Below, piece after piece: positions 31,759 through 41,006 of a stretch of DNA of 64,000 nucleotides. The translations under genes were made by a program, and so were the position numbers. How positions within the stretch are numbered: position 1 is the first letter of the stretch; every line of letters starts with the position of its first letter. The notes under the pieces were generated by a model. That model was not told the origin of the DNA, ran no database searches, and saw only the letters and a program-made list of their open reading frames with translations. Origin of the DNA: Desulfuromonadaceae bacterium (GTDB lineage: Bacteria > Desulfobacterota > Desulfuromonadia > Geobacterales > Pseudopelobacteraceae); assembly GCA_028683855.1 (NCBI GenBank), contig JAQUHA010000013.1:36841-100840 (forward strand). Reading direction: 5' to 3'.

Positions 31759-34612
31759 CTATCCGCATCAAAAGAAGCGGCCTGATTTCCGGTATAATTT
31801 GTTTTGCAGCTTCCAGTTCCTTGCGCCAGTCATTCTCTTCCTTGGAGAGCCTGCCCAAACGGAAATTCCTAACTTCGGGAAGACCAATACGCTCCATGGC
31901 TTTTCGCCGGGAGTCAAATGCGTAGCGTCCCCGTTCATTTTCGCGGGCGATTGATGAGCGATGCTCCTGCTGAAGAGTGTCAAACTGCTCTTGTCCTGCC
32001 TGTTCGGCTGCATCCTGAAGTCGGTCGTACGCGGACAGAGAATCTTCATAGCCAAGCGATTGCATCACCCGTGGATCATTCGTTTGCAGGGCGTCCCAGA
32101 TATGGCGGGCCGTCGGCAGGAATACTTTCCCTTCGTCCGTAACAAACACACTGACATAGCGCCGCTTCACCAACGGAATCCGTATAAACTGACTGTGACT
32201 TTGCATTCCAGCCTGTAGCCGCACCTCAAAAAGACCCCACAAACCGGTCACTTTTGCCGGTAAGCTGTCTATCGCCACGCACGCAAGTGGCTGTCCAGCG
32301 GCCATTTGTGGCAGATTGAGTGCCAGACCTCTGATACGGTTGTTCTCAAGGTTAAGAAGCAGTGCGTCACTATAACGCTCAGCATCCCTGGAATTGAAGA
32401 CGCATTTACGGTGGTTATCTCCATCAGGCCAAGTCAGATCCCACCACGAACGTTTGCGGGTTGCCTTGCCACCCTGAACGTTAAGATACCCGGTCGTCAT
32501 CCGTTCCACCCAGTGGGGCAAAGGGTGCGACCGTAGTCGCTCAGCAGCCTGAACATCCGGCAAGTCCGATATCCCATAAATTGTGGCAGACTCCCGGACT
32601 TGGCAAATCTCTGCACGAATCATGGAAACAGTTTGATCAACCGCAGCATCAATGGCGTCCGGATTAAGAAGCGCGGCGGCAAAGACCTCCTCGAACAGTT
32701 CGCCAGCCTGAGCGGAATCAAGAACGTCTCCGGTTTTATCAATACCGAACTCTTCGAAGATGACGGAAAGCTTCTGTTCCAGCACCTCTCTGACGCGGAA
32801 TTCTACCGAATTTTCGAACACAAAATTTATTGCCCGAACGATCTTGGTTTGTCCGATACGATCCACTCTGCCAATCCGTTGTTCAATCCGCATCGGGTTC
32901 CAGGGGAGGTCGTAATTGACGATTACATGGCAGAATTGCAGGTTCAGGCCTTCCCCCCCAGCATCGGTGGAGATCAGGACCCGCACGCTTTCTCGAAAGG
33001 AATCCTGGGCTTGTTTTCGTTCATCCATGTCCATGGAGCCGTTGAGAGTAACCACGGAAATACCACGGGACTCCAGAAAATCCTTCAGCATCTGCTGGGT
33101 GGAAACGAATTCGGTGAAGATGAGAACTTTCAGGTCAGGCTCATTTTCATCGGCCTGGAGCTGATAGATCCATTCCATCAAGGCTTCTGCTTTGGCATCA
33201 GGCCCTGCCTGTTCACATCTGCGGGCAGTCTCCAATAAGGTTTCCACCTGACTGCCTTCATTCTGCAATGCAGTAACATGGGACCGGAGAAGCTCATCAA
33301 GCAGTTCCTGCCCATCCATGTCATACAGTTCATCCAGGTTGTCCGTGCCGTTATCGATCACATCGAGACGTTGATTGGCAGACAGCTCATCAGTTTTCAA
33401 TGCCTCAAGTCTACGTTCCAGGGTGGTGCGAATCGCCTGAGTACTGGACACCACCAGTCGCTGCATAAGAATCATCAAAAAACCGATGTGTCGCTTCTTC
33501 TCACGAAGCGCCTGGTTGTACCCCTCTCGGACATAGTCGGTAACAGCTTCGTAGAGAAGCTGTTGCAGTTCATGGTGAGGTTCCCATTTGATCGGGACCA
33601 TCCTTGTCAGTCTGGGTTTAAAGAGCGGCTTGCCTTCTGCGTCGATGGCGTTACGCTTTTCGGTGCGGATCACAAAAGGGGTAACGCGCTCACGAGAGAC
33701 GCTCTCCTCATCCGGGAAAGCATCCGCATCGAGCAGGCTCATCAGCCGGTGGAAGGAATCCGTCTTGCCCTGGTGAGGAGTTGCCGAGAGCAGCAGCACA
33801 TAAGGTGCGGCTTCCGCCAGGCCTCGACCCAGTTTGTAGCGGGCCACCTGATCGGTGCTGCCGCCGAGACGATGTGCCTCATCAACAACAACCAGATCCC
33901 AGCCGGCAGTGACCAGATCTTCAAAACGGCTGCGGTTATACTCTGCTACCCGTTCCGCCGACCACCCCCGCCGCTTGTCCATCGGCTTGACAGAATCCAG
34001 AGAAACAACCACCTGGTTGAGTACCGACCAGGGAGATTTGTGACTGTCACCGGCAAAGCGTTGTAGTGCGCCGATGTCGTCGCCCAATACAAGCTGGAAC
34101 TGCTCGTTAAAGTGAGTCAGCATTTCCGCTACCCACTGGGTGGCCAGGCCCTTCGGCGCTACCACGAGCGTGCGGCGCACCAGACCCCGTAGTTTGAGCT
34201 CGCGCATCACCAATCCGGCTTCGATGGTTTTACCCAGTCCAACCTCGTCAGCCAGCAGATAGCGGACCCGGTCACCGGCAATGGCGCGGGAAAGAGCATG
34301 GATCTGATGCGGCAGGGGGATGACGTTGGATTCCATTGGGGCCAGCAGCACAGGCCCGTCAGAGCCGGCGCTTGCACCTTCCAGGACTTCAGCGACCTTG
34401 GCGGCTGCGGCAATATAAGTAATACGGTGGGATTCAATTTCCGGCTGAAGTTCAGCGGTTAAGGGACGTAAGGCGGCGCGTGAAACCCGGACTACCGCTT
34501 CCTGATTCGGCAACCAGACACGGCAGACAGTCTGCCCCCACAGGGTCTGTTCTTCAATGACCTTGCAGGGGGAGTTATGGATGGTGGAATAAAGCCATAT
34601 ATCTGTCTTCAT
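31736..34612 (-). CDS. brxHII: BREX SNF2-family helicase BrxHII (DrmD-like)
   Basis: 958 aa. SNF2-type helicase: LADEVGLGKTIEAGLVMREL (Walker A), LVVVDEAHRLGGS (DEAH), LLSATPHQGKT, then motifs LIFTEFVSTQQML, ISTDAGGEGLNLQF and RIGRVDRIGQTK. The N-terminal ~80 residues form a Tudor-like start (CKVIEEQTLWGQTVCRVWLP) and the C-terminal ~300 residues are helical (QEHRSSIARENERGRYAFDS). A helicase of this type marks type 3 BREX. It lies 2 nt from the DUF4435 gene and overlaps pglZ by 23 nt. Confidence 0.9.
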   Translation of the reverse strand: MKTDIWLYSTIHNSPCKVIEEQTLWGQTVCRVWLPNQEAVVRVSRAALRPLTAELQPEIESHRITYIAAAAKVAEVLEGASAGSDGPVLLAPMESNVIPLPHQIHALSRAIAGDRVRYLLADEVGLGKTIEAGLVMRELKLRGLVRRTLVVAPKGLATQWVAEMLTHFNEQFQLVLGDDIGALQRFAGDSHKSPWSVLNQVVVSLDSVKPMDKRRGWSAERVAEYNRSRFEDLVTAGWDLVVVDEAHRLGGSTDQVARYKLGRGLAEAAPYVLLLSATPHQGKTDSFHRLMSLLDADAFPDEESVSRERVTPFVIRTEKRNAIDAEGKPLFKPRLTRMVPIKWEPHHELQQLLYEAVTDYVREGYNQALREKKRHIGFLMILMQRLVVSSTQAIRTTLERRLEALKTDELSANQRLDVIDNGTDNLDELYDMDGQELLDELLRSHVTALQNEGSQVETLLETARRCEQAGPDAKAEALMEWIYQLQADENEPDLKVLIFTEFVSTQQMLKDFLESRGISVVTLNGSMDMDERKQAQDSFRESVRVLISTDAGGEGLNLQFCHVIVNYDLPWNPMRIEQRIGRVDRIGQTKIVRAINFVFENSVEFRVREVLEQKLSVIFEEFGIDKTGDVLDSAQAGELFEEVFAAALLNPDAIDAAVDQTVSMIRAEICQVRESATIYGISDLPDVQAAERLRSHPLPHWVERMTTGYLNVQGGKATRKRSWWDLTWPDGDNHRKCVFNSRDAERYSDALLLNLENNRIRGLALNLPQMAAGQPLACVAIDSLPAKVTGLWGLFEVRLQAGMQSHSQFIRIPLVKRRYVSVFVTDEGKVFLPTARHIWDALQTNDPRVMQSLGYEDSLSAYDRLQDAAEQAGQEQFDTLQQEHRSSIARENERGRYAFDSRRKAMERIGLPEVRNFRLGRLSKEENDWRKELEAAKQIIPEIRPLLLMRIVEAIGHG

Positions 34613-34614
34613 CC

Positions 34615-35508
34615 CTACACGCTACCGCTGACCCTTGCCTCAATTAGTTGTTTCAATGACACGAAGTCTTGGGGCTGGATGCTCGAATCTTTCTGTAACA
34701 GGTCTTTAACAACGGCGTTCAGCTTCTCTTTGCCTGCCAATGGCGCTCCACTGGTACCTAAAACTTGAAAGCAACCAGAATTGATCACCTGTGTAAAAAT
34801 CTTCTTGCCTTGACACATGCCAATCCATTCGCCATGTCCAAAATTCAACGGATTCGTGCCACCAGTCATCTTTTGCAGAAAATCATTGAATCGGGTCTCT
34901 ATTTCAGCGCCCGAAACCTTTTCCGTGACGTTATTCTTATGCTGTTCAAATTCATTAGCCGACTGAAGTTTTGCTAGGGCTGTTGTTTCAGAAGGAAATT
35001 CTGCTGGATTTGAAAACTTATTGATCCAAGTGCCTTTTAGTTCTTCACGAATTGAAGTCACAACGTGATTTGCAACGTCAAGATATAATCGTTCATTGAC
35101 AAATTGTAGAATCTTTCTTGTGATCTCATCTTTGCTGACTTTACAATACTTTGACTGCTGCAAGTATTCAGGATCGAGAAAATAATTTTCTATCTCTCGT
35201 TTACGCCAAATCAAAAGATTGTATGTTCCGGGATCTGGAAAGTTATTCCAGCATCGATCGACAAAATTTTCATCATGATGATCACGATCAATCAGGAAAT
35301 AATAAGTGGGGTGATAAGCAAAAAGTGCCTCTGCTACGCTTTTAACGGAGTAAGATGCTCCCATCGGTTCGATCCGAATAGTCTTATCAAAAAGTTGAGA
35401 AAGGGTCTTGGGATCGACTGATTCATTGTCTTTACCTTCAACAAAAAGTACATGTTGAGCCTGTTGTCTGACTTCTTCAGGACGTATGCCGGTTTTAACA
35501 GTTATCAT
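34615..35508 (-). CDS. ariB: DUF4435 TOPRIM nuclease-like protein (PARIS AriB-like)
   Basis: 297 aa. TOPRIM-type residues: VLFVEGKDNES (Glu, about 21-31) and YYFLIDRDHHDENF (DxD, about 69-82), then LIWRKREIENYFLDPEYL, the DUF4435 signature. In PARIS systems this effector is held by an AAA ATPase and released when a phage anti-restriction protein is sensed, then cuts tRNA-Lys (known for other family members, not shown here). The start overlaps the AAA gene stop by 4 nt, typical for the pair. It sits inside the BREX operon. Confidence 0.8.
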   Translation of the reverse strand: MITVKTGIRPEEVRQQAQHVLFVEGKDNESVDPKTLSQLFDKTIRIEPMGASYSVKSVAEALFAYHPTYYFLIDRDHHDENFVDRCWNNFPDPGTYNLLIWRKREIENYFLDPEYLQQSKYCKVSKDEITRKILQFVNERLYLDVANHVVTSIREELKGTWINKFSNPAEFPSETTALAKLQSANEFEQHKNNVTEKVSGAEIETRFNDFLQKMTGGTNPLNFGHGEWIGMCQGKKIFTQVINSGCFQVLGTSGAPLAGKEKLNAVVKDLLQKDSSIQPQDFVSLKQLIEARVSGSV

Positions 35509-36590
35509 TCAGCCATCTCCTGATTATTCAGTAAAAGTATTCTCCGACCTTCATCAACAGAGTCCATAATATCTTCTGAATGGGTAGCAATTATGTATTG
35601 GTTTTCAGGGGCCAGCTCTAGGAGTTTTTTTACAAAACTTCCATGCCATTGAGCATTTAAATGTAGTTCTGGCTCGTCAATCAATACAACGCTAGGAGAG
35701 TGTTGTGTGTGAAACCAAATCAGAAAAAGTGTTGAGATAATTTCTTTTTGGCCAGAACTCAGACCATCAAAAGTAAATGAATTTGCCCCGTTTATCGGTT
35801 TGACCCTGAAATCGACCGTATTATCCGGTGAAGGGCGGAGCTTACTGATCGTTCCACCTGTATAATACTTTAATAAATCGTTTAATTTTTCGATGATATG
35901 GTTCGGTTCCTGATCTTCAGCTATTTCAAATAAATTTGCATTTCCCATTAGAGAGCGAAGCATTCTTAGCTTAAAGGCACTCATAGGAAATTCGTAACCT
36001 GGGCGAGAACGATACCGTCTTGGCATATTATCTCGCTCTACCATCATTCCTAGTTCTGGGTTTCCTTCCTGGACTTTACGGTAACTGTGAAAAAACAAAA
36101 ATTGACGGCTTAATACCGGATTAGGTGATATACCGCATACAGTAGTCAGAAAACTATCCAGCACATTTTCCTGTACAGATCGTAATTCCCTGAGCTCGTC
36201 AAAAAGTTCAATGGGAGGATTGTTGATTTTAACAACCCCTTTCTTGTCAATCGACATTTCAAGGGTAATTGCACGCTCTCCCAATACAATATCGCCACTG
36301 ATTTCAGTTCTCTTTTCACCAGCTCGTATCAACATGTCGGGAATATCAAGTGAAGAATATTGTCTGCCCACATCAAACATATATTGTTCAGAGGATAAAC
36401 CAATTAGCAATAAGGCACAGCACTCCAGAATAGAAGTCTTGCCTAAGCCGTTTCTACTCCCCATGACCAATATATCTGGATCACCTGGTATGCGAGGAGT
36501 TGGAAACTCCAACTCTAAGGAGTCAATGCCCTTATAGTTTCGGATTGAAATCCTGCGAATTTTTATAGACGGGAATTTGTCTTTTATCAT
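35505..36590 (-). CDS. ariA: AAA/ABC-type ATPase (PARIS AriA-like)
   Basis: 361 aa. An ABC/SMC-like ATPase: MGSRNGLGKTSILECCALLL (Walker A, about 41-60), FDGLSSGQKEIISTLFL (signature), VVLIDEPELHLNAQW (Walker B) and YIIATHSEDIMDS (H-loop). The layout matches AAA_15/AAA_21 ATPases, partner of DUF4435 in PARIS (AriA). It is somewhat short, so a generic OLD-type ATPase pair is an alternative. It overlaps pglX by 4 nt and the DUF4435 gene by 4 nt. Confidence 0.8.
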   Translation of the reverse strand: MIKDKFPSIKIRRISIRNYKGIDSLELEFPTPRIPGDPDILVMGSRNGLGKTSILECCALLLIGLSSEQYMFDVGRQYSSLDIPDMLIRAGEKRTEISGDIVLGERAITLEMSIDKKGVVKINNPPIELFDELRELRSVQENVLDSFLTTVCGISPNPVLSRQFLFFHSYRKVQEGNPELGMMVERDNMPRRYRSRPGYEFPMSAFKLRMLRSLMGNANLFEIAEDQEPNHIIEKLNDLLKYYTGGTISKLRPSPDNTVDFRVKPINGANSFTFDGLSSGQKEIISTLFLIWFHTQHSPSVVLIDEPELHLNAQWHGSFVKKLLELAPENQYIIATHSEDIMDSVDEGRRILLLNNQEMAE

Positions 36591-39466
36591 GTCATGCTCC
36601 CTTCGCTCCTGCTGGTTCGTGTCAAAGCCTGGTCATACCACATGAGCAACTTTGCATCTTCTTCGAGGACGTTGTTGGGGATTTTTTCAGCTACCTCAAC
36701 GATAGTGCGGTAAGCATCATCGGTCTTCTGTTGCCATAAATTTTTGAATCCGACCCGGACAGCCTCCAAGCGGAAAACTTTGAGCTTTTTCTTTGCCTGC
36801 TTGTATTCTTCGAATTCCTTGAGCAATGCTTTCTCACGCAGCTTCTCCAGGTCGCCCGCCTTGTTGGGGTCGGGTACATACCAACGGTCGCGGGCTTTTG
36901 CTACAAGCGCTGGATCATCCTTGGGCAGATTGCGAAGTTCCTTCCAGTTAGATGAGAGATATGTGTGAATCTGTTCAGGTACTAAGCCCTTACCATCGTA
37001 GCAGAGAAAGCTTTGGTTCAACAATTCTCGAAGATCGAGTTGGGCCTCGTTCTTGCTCCAACCACCAAGTTGCTGCATGAACTGCGGATTGATGTCAGAG
37101 AAGGTTTGAGGTTTGTCTTTGATAAGCTGGCGCAGCCATTGAATGGCCGATGCCTCGTCGAAAACGAAAAGCGATGCCTGGGCCACTTCGCCAGACAACA
37201 TCTTCTTCCGGTCATATTCTGCGACTTGATCTGTCAGGAAATACATCCCGTCTCGCTCGATGAAACGTTGGGCCAGCTCAATCTGAAACTCCTGGCTGGA
37301 AATAGGAATCGGATACCCTTTGCGAACATAGTAGGCAACTAGCTGATCAAACAAGATACGGGGGTCACGCTCAGGAACCATCTGTAGTAAAACGCCTTGT
37401 CGCTTAGTAACTGGCAAATATTTTAAGTGAGTGCGAATGAAATCCCAGACTCCTTCCTCGGTCTCAGCTTCATTTTGGAAGCGTTCTTCAAAGCCACCAT
37501 TTGGTTTATAAACAGAAATAACCAAATCCTGCTTTACAGCAGTGGGAGTTGTAACAGCCTTAAAACTGCCTTGTTTTTTGTCCAGAGCTGAAACATTAGC
37601 GACAATAAAACCAACCTCTGTGAGCGCCGTCTGAATGCTATTCCAAACCGAGGCATTGGTATTTGAAAATTCGACGGTAAGCCAGCGGCCAGGTTTCAGC
37701 ATACGATATGCTTCTTTGAAACAACCACTCATTAGTTGTCGATAATTATCAAGATTTTTCCCTTGTGCACTGTTCTCTATCGCCTCAGGCTTATTGTTTG
37801 TTATTACCTTCAGCCAAACTTCCCAAAGCGAATTTAGTTCTGAATAATTTATGTTTGCACCAAATGGTGGATCGAAGAAAAAATAATCCAACGAGCTATC
37901 AGGCATTAAAACGTCTTCTGAAGATGAGGTAAATACTACTTGTTTGGTTACATGGTCTCTCTTGCTTTGATATGAAGAAATATCCTTTATTCGAAAACCT
38001 ATCATTGCAATCAAGCAATATTCAATTTGATTTGATGGTATGTATAACGTACCAGCTAAGACTCCTGCAGTCTTTGAGAGGTTGGTATTGAGGCGACTCA
38101 CTGCGATCTTATGCATCTTACTCGCCCTTGGAAGTTGGTCCCCAACGAGGCATAGCAATTGGCTTTCCATTTCTGAAGTTGAAAGTAAATATCTTAACGT
38201 TGCAAGAACTCGCAAATTCCGCTTTGTATAAAAATGGTGAACATGGGTAATTCCTATTGGATCGTTTCGACGTGTTTCCCGACCTTCAATCATACGATTT
38301 GAAGGATACCAACAAGATATTTCATCGTTTTCTATCTTATTTATAAGTGCAAGGTCATTTGTGTCGGGTTTTTTTTCAAAACGTCCCGATATTCCAGAAA
38401 CAGAATAATTTATAAGCACAGGAACCTGTTTTGCTTGTTTAACAGTTTCACCGATTGCTGAATCGTATTTACTGTGCCAAGAACGGTCAAGCCTTCGCTT
38501 TGTCAGTTCCGCAGTGCAATGAGGACATGGGAACTCATCGAGGACCTTTCCGTTCTCAGCATCAACCGCCTCTTCCCAAAAAACAACTTCTCTTGCACAC
38601 TCAGGGCAAACAAACACATCGGACCATACTGTATAGTTAATCTTACCTGTGCGATTGTCGGTATGCTTCGTTTCGTACATCCACCCGCATTCTTTCTCGA
38701 CTTCTGCAAGGATTCTATAAGCTTCTTTTTCAAAAGCTAATGGATTTACTGGAGTGTTGTAGTTATAGGCAATAAAGGTGGCCGCTGGTGATAGATCATT
38801 TAAAACTGCCCGGCGTACGCCAAGATTAGAAAACGCCACCCACTTCTTCTTGCCATCATCATCGGTCTCTTCCTGCAAAATCGTGCCATCTGGCTTAACC
38901 TGATAACCAAGCTCCATTACAACATTTCTGTCACCGCACATTTGTGCTGCAACCCCTGTCATGCCAGTTCCGCAAAACCCGTCAAAAACGATATCTCCAG
39001 GCTCGGTGTAATGAAGAATATACCGCATAATGGCCTTATGCGGCACCTTGGTATGATAGGAATGGGCATTATAGATAGGATCGTTCTTACCCTCGCTCAC
39101 ATCCGCCGCGAACGGCTCCCGATGGTAACTGTAGCCCTCTGGCTTGACGGGTTTTTGCGCTTCCCATTCGGCAATGAAATCAGCAATCCATGGATTCGGG
39201 CAGGCGGTGTAATAAGGGGGATCGCTCAACGCAAGGATGTCGTCATCAGTGCCGATGGGGAATCCTTCGATCTTTCGAAATTCGGGGTCATGCAACTTCT
39301 TGCGCAGCTCCTCTGCAAAGTGGGCACGACGTGCCTCGTCGTTCTCAAAAGCAATACCAAGGCATGTTATCGGGCTGCTATTTGGTACAAGCTGTTCTTG
39401 AAACAAGTTGCCTGAACCAGCCTTGCCGGGAATCATCTCTGTTTTGAAAAGCTTCTCTTGCTTCAT
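36587..39466 (-). CDS. pglX: BREX type 3 adenine-specific DNA methyltransferase PglXI (DUF1156)
   Basis: 959 aa. Methyltransferase motifs: LALSDPPYYTACPNPWIADF (DPPY, about 78-97), GDIVFDGFCGTGMTGVAAQM (SAM-binding FxGxG, about 157-176) and YFFFDPPFGANINYSELNSL (second DPPF, about 530-550). Zn-like cysteines occur at CPECAREVVFW and CPHCTAELTK (about 272-300). The PglXI family methylates a chromosomal motif to mark self. The target sequence cannot be read from the protein. Overlaps AriA-like by 4 nt and the AlbA_2 gene by 4 nt. Confidence 0.9.
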   Translation of the reverse strand: MKQEKLFKTEMIPGKAGSGNLFQEQLVPNSSPITCLGIAFENDEARRAHFAEELRKKLHDPEFRKIEGFPIGTDDDILALSDPPYYTACPNPWIADFIAEWEAQKPVKPEGYSYHREPFAADVSEGKNDPIYNAHSYHTKVPHKAIMRYILHYTEPGDIVFDGFCGTGMTGVAAQMCGDRNVVMELGYQVKPDGTILQEETDDDGKKKWVAFSNLGVRRAVLNDLSPAATFIAYNYNTPVNPLAFEKEAYRILAEVEKECGWMYETKHTDNRTGKINYTVWSDVFVCPECAREVVFWEEAVDAENGKVLDEFPCPHCTAELTKRRLDRSWHSKYDSAIGETVKQAKQVPVLINYSVSGISGRFEKKPDTNDLALINKIENDEISCWYPSNRMIEGRETRRNDPIGITHVHHFYTKRNLRVLATLRYLLSTSEMESQLLCLVGDQLPRASKMHKIAVSRLNTNLSKTAGVLAGTLYIPSNQIEYCLIAMIGFRIKDISSYQSKRDHVTKQVVFTSSSEDVLMPDSSLDYFFFDPPFGANINYSELNSLWEVWLKVITNNKPEAIENSAQGKNLDNYRQLMSGCFKEAYRMLKPGRWLTVEFSNTNASVWNSIQTALTEVGFIVANVSALDKKQGSFKAVTTPTAVKQDLVISVYKPNGGFEERFQNEAETEEGVWDFIRTHLKYLPVTKRQGVLLQMVPERDPRILFDQLVAYYVRKGYPIPISSQEFQIELAQRFIERDGMYFLTDQVAEYDRKKMLSGEVAQASLFVFDEASAIQWLRQLIKDKPQTFSDINPQFMQQLGGWSKNEAQLDLRELLNQSFLCYDGKGLVPEQIHTYLSSNWKELRNLPKDDPALVAKARDRWYVPDPNKAGDLEKLREKALLKEFEEYKQAKKKLKVFRLEAVRVGFKNLWQQKTDDAYRTIVEVAEKIPNNVLEEDAKLLMWYDQALTRTSRSEGSMT

Positions 39467-40995
39467 TGTGCCTTCTCCAAAGTTATCCGTCCTTTTTCTG
39501 TAATCCGATATTTTTGCAGACGGCTATTGGGTTTGTCGGGAAGTGTGTAGGCAATTAACCCACCTGCAAGCATCTCCCTTACCCGCGCATTCAATTTTCC
39601 AGAAACGCTTGCCTGCCCAATGGCAGACGCGATCTGTGATTTTGAAAAATCCCCCTTTTGTAGAGCCATGAGAACTCGCCGCTCGATTGACTCTGGCCCC
39701 GACTCTGGCCCCAACTCTGGCCCCAACTTTGTCTGTGGGGTGACTTGTCCAGTGATTTGTACGTATTTCAGACTTTGGGAAAGATCATCCTCACGTTGGT
39801 ACACTTTGCACAGTACCGAACCGTTATCCAGAATGAACTCAGCAGGAGGATTTCCACTTACGCTCAGCTCTTCTTGAGCTGTCTGGATTCCAACACCATA
39901 GCGCTGCACAAAACCAAGGTTTTTCATTGCCTCTGCAATAGAAGGATTTCGGTAATCGGCGTATCCAGGTTTCCCGAAGGTCTCCGGGGTGACACGCCCA
40001 AAAGGGCCGCCAGCATTAATAATCTCGATGCGATCATCAAACCAGTAAACCATCACCGGTGAATTTGTTCCCTCATAACTGCGATGCATCAGAGCATTTC
40101 GAGTCAATTGCTGCAAAGCGCCCAATGGATAGCGGTAGTGTCGCACTTCTGTCGGTGACGATAAGATATCTACTGAAACACGGTTGTGGGACAACAGCTT
40201 CTGATCCAAGGCATCCAATTGCCGTTGCAAATGACCGTCAATCCGTTGTTCGTCAACGACCTTATCACCCCAGTTTTTACCTTGTATTCTTAAAAACTGG
40301 ATACGCGCACCAGGCAGGAAATGTTGTGGATTCCGTCCCAAGGTAAGAATGCCGGTAACGGTAGGAGTCGGATCATCAGGAGATACGATCATCCGACAAG
40401 CAGAAAGGCGTTCTTCGTAACTTCTTCCATTTGCAGCAAGAATATCCGGAGCAAAAGCTTTGGGCAGATATTCTTCTTCGAAAAAGACACGGCTCAAATC
40501 ATTTGTTGTAGCAGTAACAACAGGATGCAAATCAAAAGGAAGAAATTTGAAACGCCGACGCTCGTTCAGGATCCGCTCTTCCTGCTCGTTAGCAATTGAA
40601 CGGCGTGGCCCGGTGCGAATCCAGGTGCGACCTTCAAATCTTACCGGGGGCATATCTGAAGGCAGAACGATGATGACTGCCATCTCTGCATTATTTAATA
40701 TTCGCTTTTCTACCGATAGCACTGGCAATGGGAGAATATTGCCGTCAGTTTTCATGTCAGTCAGTGAAAGCAACAATTGATCAGTAACCTGAAGCCCAGA
40801 AGGTTCGCCATTATCTTTTGCCCCGATAAACAGGACACCGGGTTCATTATGATTTGGCAGATCATTGGCGAAAGCACAGATTGCCTGACGTGCCTTTTTA
40901 GGAACATCACCTTTAAAAGATTCTTTTCGCTCAACGCGATCAGACTCAAGCGAGTTCAGCAGATCAAGTAATTCCTGATCTGTATATCTCTTCAT
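39463..40995 (-). CDS. AlbA_2 / HATPase-type protein inserted in BREX operon
   Basis: 510 aa. N-terminal AlbA_2/Schlafen-type domain (SDRVERKESFKGDVPKKARQ, VLFIGAKDNGEPSGL, about 15-140), a central part with a GHKL-like ATPase signature (PLGALQQLTRNALMHRSYEG, then YGVGIQTAQEEL, about 285-395), and a C-terminal winged helix (IASAIGQASVSGKLNARVRE). A flexible linker has GPE[LS] repeats. Genes of this family occur next to BREX and other restriction systems as accessory factors, function unknown. It starts 11 nt after brxC and overlaps pglX by 4 nt. Confidence 0.8.
   Translation of the reverse strand: MKRYTDQELLDLLNSLESDRVERKESFKGDVPKKARQAICAFANDLPNHNEPGVLFIGAKDNGEPSGLQVTDQLLLSLTDMKTDGNILPLPVLSVEKRILNNAEMAVIIVLPSDMPPVRFEGRTWIRTGPRRSIANEQEERILNERRRFKFLPFDLHPVVTATTNDLSRVFFEEEYLPKAFAPDILAANGRSYEERLSACRMIVSPDDPTPTVTGILTLGRNPQHFLPGARIQFLRIQGKNWGDKVVDEQRIDGHLQRQLDALDQKLLSHNRVSVDILSSPTEVRHYRYPLGALQQLTRNALMHRSYEGTNSPVMVYWFDDRIEIINAGGPFGRVTPETFGKPGYADYRNPSIAEAMKNLGFVQRYGVGIQTAQEELSVSGNPPAEFILDNGSVLCKVYQREDDLSQSLKYVQITGQVTPQTKLGPELGPESGPESIERRVLMALQKGDFSKSQIASAIGQASVSGKLNARVREMLAGGLIAYTLPDKPNSRLQKYRITEKGRITLEKAQ
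39689..39724. repeat. 12-bp tandem repeat encoding GPE[LS] linker
   Basis: Three units of [GA]ACTCTGGCCCC in tandem (39689-39724), with a partial fourth. A 12-bp unit keeps the frame, so copy-number change would alter the linker of the AlbA_2 protein by 4 residues each time. Confidence 0.75.
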
Positions 40996-41006
40996 CGAAG
41001 TCTCCG

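Noticed and set aside
33278..34066. 262-codon plus-strand ORF opposite brxHII
   Set aside because: Antisense to well-supported helicase motifs and shows no domain pattern.
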